Shown piece by piece: positions 6,187 to 15,300 of a DNA stretch of 28,990 bases; position 1 is the first letter of the stretch; every line of letters starts with the position of its first letter. The notes under the pieces were generated by a model. The model saw only the letters and a list, made by a program, of their open reading frames with translations. It had not been told where the DNA came from and did no database searches. Position numbers and translations under genes: made by a program. Source of the DNA: Spirochaetaceae bacterium (GTDB lineage Bacteria; Spirochaetota; Spirochaetia; Treponematales; Breznakiellaceae); contig JAISQV010000212.1 in NCBI GenBank assembly GCA_031273985.1, positions 1-28,990 on the forward strand, read 5' to 3'.

Positions 6187-7044
6187 TCAGGGCACCACCT
6201 TGCGCAGATCGTACTCCACGATGTCCCCCGCCCCGAGCCGCTTCAAGCGGGGGATAAGCTCGCTAACCTCGGAGCGCTTCACCGCAATCTTCACCGCGTA
6301 ACCCTCGTCCCCGTACAGCGGCGCCACCGTGGGGCTCCGCATGGCGGGGAGGCTGTTCACCATGCCGGGAAACAGATCCCGGGGCACGTTCATCTCCAGC
6401 ATCACCCGGTCCCGGCCGTCCAGCACCGCCCTGAACAGCATGGACAGCTCCTCTATGCGCCCCCGCTTCCAGGGGTCCTCCAGCGCCGCGTGGGAAGCCA
6501 CAAAGCGGGTCGAGGATTCAAGAAGAACCGCCACAATCCTGAGCCCGTTATCCTCCAGCGTCTGCCCGGTGGAAGTATTGTCGATGATCAGGTCCGCGTC
6601 ATCGGGCGGAAAAACCTCCGTGGCCCCGTAGGTGCGCAGGATCTGATAATCGCGGTAGCCCTCAGCCTCAAGCCAGCGGCGCGCCACATTCACATACTCC
6701 GTCGCCACCACCAGCCTCTTCCGGCGCAGCGCGGCCCCGTCCAGCCCCGCCGGCGCAGCCGCCACGATGCGCACCCGGTCCAGCCCCAGGTCCATCACCT
6801 CAACCACATCGGCGCCGCTCTCCTGGATCCAGTCTATCCCCGTAAAACCCGCGTCATGGCTCCCCAGCTCCAGAAGCTCCCCCACATTCTGGGGCTTCAT
6901 GATCTTCCCGTCCAGCCACTCCGCGGAAATCCGGGGCCTGTAGGTCCGCTCCGCCAGCGTCATAACAAAACCCGCATCCGCAAAAAGCCGCGACACATTC
7001 TCAAAAATACGCCCCTTGGGTATCAGCACGCGCAGCTTTTCCAC
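6187..7044 (-). CDS. hisG: ATP phosphoribosyltransferase, long form
   Basis: HisG condenses ATP with PRPP, the first and feedback-controlled step of histidine synthesis. The protein begins near VEKLRVLIPKGRIFE, contains the PRPP-binding signature region ending ADLIIDNTSTGQTLEDNGL, and has a C-terminal regulatory domain (GYAVKIAVKRSEV ... LKRLGAGDIVEYDL), so it is the long, HisZ-independent form. I choose the GTG at 7044 (285 aa). A longer reading frame from a GTG at 7104 would place an intrinsic terminator hairpin and its T-run inside the gene, encoding SRFFFAA-like residues not expected in HisG. The chosen GTG begins one base after the stop of a 42-codon leader ORF. It is the first gene of the his cluster. 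Confidence 0.95.
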   Translation of the reverse strand: MEKLRVLIPKGRIFENVSRLFADAGFVMTLAERTYRPRISAEWLDGKIMKPQNVGELLELGSHDAGFTGIDWIQESGADVVEVMDLGLDRVRIVAAAPAGLDGAALRRKRLVVATEYVNVARRWLEAEGYRDYQILRTYGATEVFPPDDADLIIDNTSTGQTLEDNGLRIVAVLLESSTRFVASHAALEDPWKRGRIEELSMLFRAVLDGRDRVMLEMNVPRDLFPGMVNSLPAMRSPTVAPLYGDEGYAVKIAVKRSEVSELIPRLKRLGAGDIVEYDLRKVVP

Positions 7045-7045
7045 A

Positions 7046-7174
7046 CTACGCCCCGCAGCAAAAAAAAACCGTGAGCCTGAGCCCACGGCGCAACGCCCTC
7101 TCACCCCGAGGCGGCGCGGGACTCCGGCTTCCGTGTATCCCGTGATGACGCGCTTCCCGCAGATTCCACTTCAT
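7046..7174 (-). CDS. Possible his leader peptide (42 aa)
   Basis: A small ORF starts at an ATG at 7174 and stops with TAG at 7048-7046, one base before the hisG GTG. It contains His codons at positions 10, 11 and 14 (RHHGIHG), about 45 bases before the terminator hairpin, and reads through that hairpin. Leader peptides rich in the end-product amino acid control many his operons by attenuation; three His in five residues is suggestive but weaker than classical leaders. No clear Shine-Dalgarno sequence precedes the ATG. A chance ORF in GC-rich DNA remains possible. Confidence 0.35.
   Translation of the reverse strand: MKWNLREARHHGIHGSRSPAPPRGERALRRGLRLTVFFCCGA
7060..7088 (-). terminator. Intrinsic terminator / attenuator in front of hisG
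   Basis: On the minus strand an 8-bp stem (CCGTGGGC paired with GCTCACGG, including one G-T pair) with a TCAG loop is followed directly by nine T residues. The T-run ends about 15 bases before the hisG start codon, so it cannot lie downstream of a gene without also controlling hisG. It either stops read-through from the large upstream operon or acts as a conditional attenuator. A 5-base candidate antiterminator pairing (GTGAG near 7104-7100 with CTCAC in the 3' arm) is present but weak. Confidence 0.75.
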
Positions 7175-7180
7175 TCCGGA

Positions 7181-7209
7181 AGGCTAACGGAAAGCCGCCG
7201 GTGCGTCAA
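7181..7209 (-). promoter_or_regulatory. Weak promoter candidate upstream of hisG
   Basis: TTGACG (7209-7204) matches five of six -35 positions and is followed after 17 bases by TAGCCT (7186-7181), a poor -10. Transcription would start close to the leader ORF ATG at 7174. The poor -10 makes this a low-confidence call. Confidence 0.25.
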
Positions 7210-7237
7210 GCGGGGATCAGGGAGGAGAGCGTAAGAG

Positions 7238-7360
7238 GGGCGCATCCCCTGCCAAAGCCGCAAGCGGCCCCCTCCCCCGCCGACAGGCGGGTTCTTGGGA
7301 CCGGGCTATCGCTCCAATCTTTTGGCTGCGCCAAAAGGATTTCCGCTCTATCCCTTGCGC
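7238..7360 (-). repeat. Dispersed hairpin-rich intergenic element, copy A
   Basis: On the minus strand it begins GCGCAAGGGATAG and ends GGGATGCGCCC, matching copy B at 4772-4869. The first variable hairpin is CTTTTGGC-loop-GCCAAAAG (7319-7337, 8 bp); a second is CCCGCC-loop-GGCGGG (7276-7291). Shared blocks include GCGGAAATCCTTT, AGATTG and GATAGCCCGGTC. It lies between the large secreted-protein operon and the his leader, in the direction of transcription. Pairing is kept while arm sequences differ, which suggests selection or copying for structure. Confidence 0.7.
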
Positions 7361-7405
7361 GGAAAAAAGCCTGCTTTCAGCCTGGAAGTTTTGCAGCGCG
7401 TAAAC
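7361..7405 (-). repeat. Degenerate copy of a GCAAACTCC...GCTGAAAGC intergenic motif
   Basis: The minus strand carries GCAAAACTTCCAGGCTG followed by AAAGCAGGCTTTTTT just after the YARHG-protein gene. Related sequence occurs at 28800-28843 (minus strand, following a perfect 11-bp hairpin) and, shortened, at about 38-58 (plus strand). Here the hairpin in front is decayed. The T-run at its end could help terminate the upstream operon, but the stem is weak. Confidence 0.4.
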
Positions 7406-7434
7406 TACGGGATAAGGCCAGGGCATCGGCGGAA

Positions 7435-8655
7435 TTACCGCGGGGGGCTGCCCGCCTGGCGTGCGTGTTCCTCCGTCTGGATGAGTTCCAGCAGGGCCTG
7501 GCGTATGTCCACGAGGGTGATGTCCTCCTGCCGTATGTCCCGGGGGCTGTACCAGACCTGCCTCTCGAAGTATTCCCGGTACTCGGGCCGCCGGAAGGGC
7601 AGCCCCTCCAGCGCGAACAGGTGATTCCTGAGCAGGGCCAGGTCCGGGGCGCTCATTTGGGAAAGCACCCGCCGGACATAGCGGCCGTAGTCATCCTCGG
7701 TGTAACCGTTCACCGCCAGCGCATAGAGGTTGGGCTCCCCCCAGGTACGCCGGATGCGGAACACCTCCGTGTATTCAGGCCCGGCGAAGAAGAAGTAGAC
7801 GTTGCCGCCAAAGCCCGTATATAAGGAGGACTCTATTTTTCTTGGATCGGCGCTCTGCAGCAGTTCAGAAAAGGGCGTTACATTAATTTCCTCCAGGAGC
7901 TGCCCCTCATGGCCGTAGGCTCTAAAGTATAAGGGATGTCCTGCCGGTTCATATACGTTCAGTCCTGCCAAGTAGTATTTTAGCCCGTCAAGATCGTACT
8001 GATACCAATAATCATCATCCTGGTAGTGGGTCCTGCCCCAGACCAGAACCTCGCCGTTGAGAAACCGCTCCCCAAGACCCAATTCCTCCGCCCTGAGCAG
8101 GCTGGCCCGGTATTTTTCCGGGTCTATACTTCGAAGAAGATCCATGACCTCCCTGCCCTGATAGCGGCGTCCCCCGGTATCCATGGCGCGGGGGAATAAA
8201 TCACCGCGATGTACATAAAACATCGAATAGTTCAGGCCGTCCCCGTTTTTCAGGATAAATGCCACCAAACCCTGGGTCTCATCATCCCTTGCAAGAGCCC
8301 GGTTAGTTCCTCTCTCCATGATAGCAATGTTTACCCAATCACCGATAAAACGCCATGCGCCTAAATCAAATTGAAATAAGGCATAGTCATAATCGTCTGT
8401 CTTCAAAGGTTCCACGCCCCAAGCGCCGCCAAGGGAGCCGGGCCGGTACTGAAACTCAACAGCCGGGCCGTGTCTGGTTGGTATCACCACACGGAGTGCC
8501 GCTTCATCGGCAACAAGATTGTGAGGAAAAGCGTACTGAATTCTAAGCTGCCGCACAATTTCCCCGGTACGCGCCAGGCGCTCAACCCGTAGCTCCTCCT
8601 CCGCACCGAGCAGGGAAGAACAAAGAAACAGGATTATTACTATAGTGTTTTTCAT
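7435..8655 (-). CDS. Secreted protein with C-terminal YARHG-like domain
   Basis: The 406-aa protein starts with a clear signal peptide (MKNTIVIILFLCSSLLGAEE). The body (about 20-320) is rich in aromatic and acidic residues with predicted beta strands and no family I recognise. Residues about 335-395 match the YARHG domain pattern: LRNHLFALEGLPF, then YFERQVWYSPR, then a closing helix. The domain is known from extracytoplasmic bacterial proteins with unknown binding role; the name-giving ARHG is ALEG here. The ATG overlaps the stop of the NlpC/P60-type gene by one base (TAATG), so it is the last gene of the four-gene operon. No membrane anchor follows the signal peptide, so it is probably periplasmic or exported. 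Function unknown. Confidence 0.85.
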   Translation of the reverse strand: MKNTIVIILFLCSSLLGAEEELRVERLARTGEIVRQLRIQYAFPHNLVADEAALRVVIPTRHGPAVEFQYRPGSLGGAWGVEPLKTDDYDYALFQFDLGAWRFIGDWVNIAIMERGTNRALARDDETQGLVAFILKNGDGLNYSMFYVHRGDLFPRAMDTGGRRYQGREVMDLLRSIDPEKYRASLLRAEELGLGERFLNGEVLVWGRTHYQDDDYWYQYDLDGLKYYLAGLNVYEPAGHPLYFRAYGHEGQLLEEINVTPFSELLQSADPRKIESSLYTGFGGNVYFFFAGPEYTEVFRIRRTWGEPNLYALAVNGYTEDDYGRYVRRVLSQMSAPDLALLRNHLFALEGLPFRRPEYREYFERQVWYSPRDIRQEDITLVDIRQALLELIQTEEHARQAGSPPR

Positions 8656-11600
8656 TACCGCAGCCTCCTCAGCTTGTAGTCAGTTATATTAACAACAAAA
8701 CTCGCGCCGGAGTCCTTTCTCACATTCCACGTTGGAGTACTCAACGAGCCCTGAGTAGCATGGATAACGGTTACCTGGTCGCGTCCCGTTACTATCCCCT
8801 CGGGATTCGGGCTTGTGTCCTGCACAAGTACCACATGAACCCCGGCGCTCACCAAAATATCCCCCGGAACGGCCAGGGAAAAGAACCAAAGGGATTCCGG
8901 CCTGATGGGGCTCTTAGCGTCGGTAACATACCAATCCCCGCCGAATATCTCGCGGCTCATGCTTTCGCCTGCAATAGTAGTGGTGCTATTTCTCCAGGTT
9001 ACCCTGCCTAGCTCATAAGCATTGCCGGGATAAGTTGCGCTCTTCTGCACAAAACCGGAACAGTCTATGCCCGCGGTTACCGTTGACTGACTGTCGTGAT
9101 AGCGGTTTTTTTGGGGATTCGAGAATGCCCAATGGGTGCTCAAGCCGGGAACGGAGGGTCTGGGGTTGCTCATGTAGTATTGGTGCTGCTGGTTCTGCTG
9201 AATCTGATTTTCGCTAATATCTCCGGGATAAAGCCACACCACATCCGCATCATCCTGCTTCTCTCCCCCGGTATTAGTATTTTGACGGCGGGCGGGGAAA
9301 ACATAATTTTGCCACTCGCCTCCGGGGGCTGCTCCCGGTACTGTGCCCCGGGGCTTTTTGGAGAGTGAATTCTCGGCGTTCTGGTCCGCCTCATTTTGGC
9401 TGTACGTTTCTATGGCCTGCTCCTGCCCTTTCATTTCACGGTCAAAGTCCGCCACCGAATCCATGCTGCCCCACCCGTAGGCGACACTTGTGTAACCGAG
9501 ATCTCCCGCCGGAGATTTCGAGTCCCAGTGCGTCCAGCCCATGATGTCCGTAAGCTGCTTGCCGTTCCTCACGGGGGCGGAAGCCTGATTCCATTCATTG
9601 TAACCCCACGTCTCAGCCCACCACGAGGGCCGAACACTTCCCGATGCAGCCGATGCCGGAGCATTCCAGGGATGGACATCGTTCCAGTCGTTCTGCTTTT
9701 CGTTTATGTAAAGATTGGACCGCCAGATGAGCTTCTTGTCGTAAAGCGCAATATAATCCCTGGGAAGAACCTGAAAGCGGGCTTCCACCACGCTGCCACG
9801 CTGAACAAAGCGCAGGGGATCGGCGCTGCCCTTGTCTCGCAGGGCAAATTCCAGTATCAGATCGTCCCCGGGCCGGGCGCTCTGCAGACTGAGGGGCCTG
9901 ATACCGAGGCGGTAACGCATTCCCCCGTAACGGACGCTGAGCCGTCTCTCCCCGTCTATCCAGAGGCGGTTCTGCGTAAATCCATCGTCCGCCAGGGAAA
10001 TACTGTTTGCGGCGTAGAGGACGCTGTTCGCATAATTCATATTGTAGCGTCCGGCTCCATCGTACTCCAGGACGCCCAACCGGTAAAAGTCCCCGGCCGT
10101 CTCCGGTATCAGGGCAACTTCAAATTTACTGCCCGCTGAATTGTTGTATATATTACCGTAATCGGCTGAAGATTTTCCGGCATCGTAAAACCGGTCAATG
10201 GCGCCGGACAGTATCAGCTCCATGTTGCCGGCGGCAGGATCCAACAGGTTCATTCCGGCAGAACCCGTCGCCCTGATTTCTATGGCCGGCAAAAGCAAAA
10301 ATTCACCGGTGTTTGGAATCCATCGCTCCCGGACAGCCGCTGCTCCGCCGGCAGACCCGGATTGTTCCAGCTTTCTGTCCTGCTCGTACATGGCAAGGAT
10401 CTCCGCTTCCATCAACGCCGGCTGCACATCGCTCTCGTCAGGCTGCCCCGCGCCGTCCTGGGTGAGAAGCCGCCGGACATGAAAAGTTTCCGGCCCGGAG
10501 CCGGAGGCGGACTCCGCCCAGGCGGCGAGACTGACCTGTCCAATTTCCCTTCTGGGGCCCAGGATCAATATATTCCTCATGTGCTGCCGTTGATCGATCC
10601 CGTAGTCGGGAACCGTTTCCCCGTTTTTGAATCCCGCCACAATCGCCGCCTCAACGGCCCAATCTTCCCGCCCGGCCTGGTAAAATCGCAGCACCAGATC
10701 GCCGGGGCGGACCAGGGAAAGGTCCGGAAGGATCACGCTGATCCTTTCCAGGTCTTCCACTCCCAGGCGGCGGACCGTTCCGGTTGAAGTTCCTTCCCGC
10801 ATGGCTATACAGCCGGAAAGAAAGCCCAGCCCGTCGACTCCCGCCCTGGAGGGGGCAGCCTGGATAGTCCGGGAAGCGTTCCTCCCCGCTGCCCGTACCC
10901 TGCCGGCAAAACTTGCCGGGGTATCGGTACCTCCCTCCGCGTAGGGGAGGGGATAACCACTCTCACCGCCGGGGAAGGGGCTTTCCAAACGGGATGTCAA
11001 ATCAGACGGCAAATTCACCAGCCTGACGGTTTCTCCGGCGGCGGAAAATCCGTCAGTGCCGGCACGAAGGGGCAGTCCCTTGAGCGCTCCATAGGAAGGC
11101 TTATTCCAGATCTGATTGTCCCCGTACACAAAAGCATTAACCGGCTGCCCCCGGTAATAATAGGGAGTACCAATTCTCGGAGAATATTCCATGCCCCAGG
11201 TGAAATAGCGCATAGCAAAACGCGCCAGGTCAAGCCCTTCGCTGTAAGAAAGCTGGCGCATCGAAAGGGCGTTTCCCCGCCGAAAGAAGGAAAGGATGTT
11301 TTCTATGATGCCGGATTTTTCAAATACCGGTTTATTTTGTGAGTAATAAAACAGCAGGAACGCATCGACATAAATATTTCTGTTCTGCCCATAAAGAAAG
11401 GGCTGCCCCGGCAGGGAACGGGAAACATCAAAAACTTTCTGGCCTCGAATCATGTGGGCAAATTGCCCGGAAATGGCGGCATTCAAGGCATTGGCAAGGT
11501 TACGTAGAGCCTCGTCTTTCCCCGGCACGTCACTCTGAAAAAGTTTGAGATTCACTCCGGGGTAGTACTGCGCCATACATTGCTCAAAGGCCGGCCCAAG

Positions 11601-12347
11601 GCTGTCTTGCTTGTGGAATTCATAAAGCAGGCTCAGCGCCCTGTCCCTGTAGGAAGCGCCGCGCAAGTCTCCGGTAGCATTGAATAACTCCGCTTCACCG
11701 CTGAACCAGGAGGCCGGGCGGCTGAAAAGCAGTATATCTCCCCGGCTGCTCCCCGCCGCAAAGAGGGCCAGGGTGAAGTTAAGCTCCCCGTCCAGGGGAA
11801 GCCCGGACAGCCCGCCGGACATGGGCGCGGCTACGAGGGAATTCTCCAGAGGTGATGCCAGTTCTGAGTTGAACTCCGCGGCGGCTTCCCTGAAAGCGGT
11901 AAATTCAAGATTATCCTCATAGCCGGAACTTCTTGAAGCAGGTACTTCATTCAGGCGTGAACATTGAACCTGATCGCCTGAGGCCTCCGCCCTGAGGGTA
12001 TTGAGATAAACGGCATCAGTCCCCGCTGCCGGCTCCCATTTTTTTGAATTGCGATTCCACACATAACAGGCGCCCTTCGAATCATAACAGCCCATGATAA
12101 AATTTTGATAACCCCTGTTCAATATTTGAAGATGATACGAAGCTCCCACAAGGTAGAGATTGGGAAGAATATCGGGCCGTGTACTTTCCCCGCGGCTCAC
12201 CTTATAGGAGGCCAGCTTCATTCTCGGGGTTTCAACCGCCTCGGTCCGGAGCGGCGTCACGGCTGTAGTGAGCAGTAAAATCGCCTGGGCGAGGGTCCGT
12301 ATAAAAAGCAGCCGGTCCCTGACAGGCCGCCATCTTTTTACCGTCAT
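8655..12347 (-). CDS. Large secreted protein with C-terminal NlpC/P60-type cysteine peptidase domain
   Basis: The 1230-aa protein has a basic N-terminus followed by a hydrophobic segment (LAQAILLLTTAVTPL), a probable export signal. Its C-terminus resembles NlpC/P60 peptidases, which usually cut peptidoglycan stem peptides: C1096 in AGIDCSGFV, H1171 in GVHVVLVQD preceded by PGDILV, and H1196 in VIHATQG as third residue. An AYGWGSMDSVADF segment near 953-967 resembles the start of such domains, about 130 residues before the cysteine, with a Gln/Asn-rich insertion between. Around 510-600, GFLSGCIAM, RPGDLVLRF and an A-I-V-A strand resemble a second, degraded domain. The ATG has a GGAGG ribosome-binding site and overlaps the giant gene's stop (ATGA). 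Amidase or endopeptidase activity on cell wall is inference; the middle of the protein is unrecognised. Confidence 0.85.
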   Translation of the reverse strand: MTVKRWRPVRDRLLFIRTLAQAILLLTTAVTPLRTEAVETPRMKLASYKVSRGESTRPDILPNLYLVGASYHLQILNRGYQNFIMGCYDSKGACYVWNRNSKKWEPAAGTDAVYLNTLRAEASGDQVQCSRLNEVPASRSSGYEDNLEFTAFREAAAEFNSELASPLENSLVAAPMSGGLSGLPLDGELNFTLALFAAGSSRGDILLFSRPASWFSGEAELFNATGDLRGASYRDRALSLLYEFHKQDSLGPAFEQCMAQYYPGVNLKLFQSDVPGKDEALRNLANALNAAISGQFAHMIRGQKVFDVSRSLPGQPFLYGQNRNIYVDAFLLFYYSQNKPVFEKSGIIENILSFFRRGNALSMRQLSYSEGLDLARFAMRYFTWGMEYSPRIGTPYYYRGQPVNAFVYGDNQIWNKPSYGALKGLPLRAGTDGFSAAGETVRLVNLPSDLTSRLESPFPGGESGYPLPYAEGGTDTPASFAGRVRAAGRNASRTIQAAPSRAGVDGLGFLSGCIAMREGTSTGTVRRLGVEDLERISVILPDLSLVRPGDLVLRFYQAGREDWAVEAAIVAGFKNGETVPDYGIDQRQHMRNILILGPRREIGQVSLAAWAESASGSGPETFHVRRLLTQDGAGQPDESDVQPALMEAEILAMYEQDRKLEQSGSAGGAAAVRERWIPNTGEFLLLPAIEIRATGSAGMNLLDPAAGNMELILSGAIDRFYDAGKSSADYGNIYNNSAGSKFEVALIPETAGDFYRLGVLEYDGAGRYNMNYANSVLYAANSISLADDGFTQNRLWIDGERRLSVRYGGMRYRLGIRPLSLQSARPGDDLILEFALRDKGSADPLRFVQRGSVVEARFQVLPRDYIALYDKKLIWRSNLYINEKQNDWNDVHPWNAPASAASGSVRPSWWAETWGYNEWNQASAPVRNGKQLTDIMGWTHWDSKSPAGDLGYTSVAYGWGSMDSVADFDREMKGQEQAIETYSQNEADQNAENSLSKKPRGTVPGAAPGGEWQNYVFPARRQNTNTGGEKQDDADVVWLYPGDISENQIQQNQQHQYYMSNPRPSVPGLSTHWAFSNPQKNRYHDSQSTVTAGIDCSGFVQKSATYPGNAYELGRVTWRNSTTTIAGESMSREIFGGDWYVTDAKSPIRPESLWFFSLAVPGDILVSAGVHVVLVQDTSPNPEGIVTGRDQVTVIHATQGSLSTPTWNVRKDSGASFVVNITDYKLRRLR

Positions 12348-15300
12348 CTTGCATCCTCCCTTGATGCAGCAGTTATTCCTGCTGTCTTTTCCCCGCGGTA
12401 CTCAACCTGGCCGTCGGGAGCAGTAATTTCAAGCCTGAATCGCAGGAACCCTCCTGATTCTCCTCCGTCTTCATCGGGAATGGTGTAGCGGTCCTGCTGA
12501 AGGGCCTCCCAGCCGCCGTTTATGAATACCAGCCAACGGTGGCGCAGGGGGAGCCGGCGGCTGTAGCGCCAGGGCGTGGGGGTATATGCCAGGGTCAGCG
12601 TATCCCCGGCCCTTAATTCTTCCGTGCTGCGGCCCGGCCCCTGGAAGCCGGGAGAATCATCTTCCGCTTTTGACAGCTTAATGTCCGCGGTGATGGCTCC
12701 GGTTTCATGAACGGCGATGAAGGGCGGCAGGTTTCCGCCTCTTGACGCCACTTCCAGCACTCCGCCCGCAGGAAGCCGCCTCATGTAAACCCGCCGGCTT
12801 CCAGGGTAGTAAACGGGGTTGATCCTCAGCCCTTCCTCTATCAGTGTCCAGGAGGGGTTGGCTTCCTCCCGGCTGTCCAGAAAAAGGTAGACCACACAAT
12901 TTCTGGCGGCGCGGAAACGTATTGTGCCGTCCTCCCCTTCACCGTCTCCGGCTTCCCAGAGTATGTATTCCGCCCCCATAACGTAGGAGGGCAGGTTGAT
13001 CAGCGCTTCCGGCTTTGAACGATCCGGCGCCGGAACGGCGCTGCCGCTGCGCAAAACCGGGAGGCCGTTCCGGAGATTGTGCACCACATAGCGGCTCAGT
13101 CCGTTAAAGACGGCGTCTTCAATCACAACAGGCTGGGGCCAGGGGAGATCAATTACCGCCTCACAGTCCTGCCACGCGCTGTAGTTGCCCGCATAATCCA
13201 CGGCCCGGTAACTCACCAGAAAGCGGCCCGCCTCCACATAAAGCGGCTCACGGTAGGGCATTACCGCCCCTCCGTTGATACGATACTCAACGGCCCTGAC
13301 CCCGGAGGCGGCATCCCCGGCCTGCAGGGTGATTTCCCCAAGGCCCCGGTCACTCAGCACAAAGGCATCCACGTAGGGCGGTTCGTAGTCAATGTTAATT
13401 TCCAGAGATCGTTCCCCCTCACGGTTTCCGGCCCGGTCCAGGGCGTACCATGTAAAGTTCATTTTTCCCCCGCGGCTTATTACGATGGGATCGATATAGC
13501 GCCCCAGAGAAGTTTCAATACGGTCGAAGCCCGAACCGGAATCCCAGCCTTCCAGGGTTACGGTTACCGGCGCGCCGTACCATCCACTGTCCGGGGGATC
13601 ATCCGAAATACTGATGTCGCTGTCCGGGGGGTCCGTATCGATTCTCACCGTTTTGCGTACCGTTGCGCCCGCAAGTCCATGACTGTCTACGCCAAAGGCG
13701 GCAATTTGATGTTCCCCGTCTTCAAGGCGCAGTTTTTCTGCCGCGTCAAATTCACTATCATCCAGCCACGCCTTGATTTCGCTTACATAGCTATCCCTGT
13801 CGAAAGCCGTAATACTGAGTTCAGGCGCTGTAACATACCAGCCGTTACGTCCCTCCGGGTCCGGGGGATCGAGAAGTATTGATGTTTCGGGGGCCCCGGT
13901 GTTCGGCTCCCCCCCAAAGGCGGATACAAGGCCATCCGCCGTTGCGGCGTACACGCTTCCCCGGTAAAAGGCGTAGGCGGTAAAATCGCCGGCCTCTTCC
14001 CAGAGGAGACCTCCGCTCCCCGCCTCGTGGAGGTTCCTCAGGGCAAAGCCCTCACCGTTGAGGGTAAAGAGCCGGTCCTTCCCCGCCGCAACCTGCAGTG
14101 ATCCGGCTTCGTCCCAGCGGCGAAGCGGGACGAGGCCATCCCGGCTGTAGATCGTCAGACCGTCCTCCGCTGATACCAGCACCGCTTCAGCGCTCAGGGC
14201 GATGCTGACGGGGCCGGTAAAAGGCGTTTCCAGCCTGGCCGCCTCGCGGAAATCCTGATCCAGCAGAACGACGCCGCCTTCCGTAACGAGGATCATTCCA
14301 AGGGCATCCGCCGCGGCGGCGAGAATGGGGCTGCCTGCCTCGAAGGAGAGGCTTGCCCCGTAAACTGCGGCAGCGCCGGTTTTGCTCAGGCTAAAGGCTG
14401 CGCCGTTCATCCATAGAACAGATTCGCTGTCGTAGCCGCCGGCGCTGAACTCTCCGGTGAGGACCCCCAAGGAGCCGTTCAGTACCAGCACAGTCCCGCC
14501 GCTCTCGGCAAAAATCGTATTACCATCGCTGGTGATGGAGCGTATTCCTTCCCGCTGCCAGAGAAGGTTTCCGCTGCCCAGGTCCCGGCCCTCAAGGATA
14601 CCGTCCTCCCTCAGGGCGTAGAGAAAGCCCCCGGCATACTTTGCGTCCCGGTAAGCCCCCTCAACGTTCCATGAGACACTGCCATCCCGGTAATGAAGGG
14701 CCGTAAGTCCCTCCCTGCCGATGACAGCAATTTGTTCTTCCGCAGCAACGAGCACGCGTACTTCGTTCCCTGTCATCGTCCCGAAAAAAGATTCACGGTT
14801 GGCAGGAAGCTCCATGCCTGAGGCCCGGCTCAGTCCTCCGTCCCGGCCGGACTGCCCCCACACTTCCTCCCGCACTTCCAGCGTAAAAAATTTGAGGCCC
14901 CTTCTCGTCAGCGGATCCGTGACGGTTATGGCTATTTCGTAGCTGCCCGTGCGCAGGGGGCTTCCCTGTATTTCCCCCCTCCTGTTAAGGGTCAGCCCGG
15001 GGGGGAGCTCGCCGTAGGCCAGTTCGTACACGCCCTCGCCCCTCAGATTCCGGCTTTCCAGCCTTGCATAGTAGGTGGACTCCGCCCAAGCGGCGGGGAG
15101 CGATTCCCCGGTGGTAATCTCCGGGCGGCCCATCAGACTGACAGTAATTTCGGCGCTTCCCTGGTAGCTGCCGCACTGTCCGGTTATTTGTACCTTCCAG
15201 TAACCATTGGCGGCGTTACTGGTTTCCGCGGCGCTCAACTCCAGGGATAATACGGCATTGGGAACAGCGCTGTCGGACCTCAGGGCAGCCGTAAAGGGAG

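Noticed and set aside
5662..7074. Plus-strand ORF of 470 codons opposite hisB and hisG
   Set aside because: It is an antisense shadow of two clear his genes, with no recognisable domain.
6187..7104. Longer hisG starting at the GTG at 7104
   Set aside because: The extra 20 codons would be encoded by a terminator hairpin and T-run and do not match the HisG N-terminus.
7060..7434. T-box or other known riboswitch in the hisG leader
   Set aside because: I could not find the conserved T-box sequence or another known aptamer core; only the terminator and a His-codon ORF are visible.
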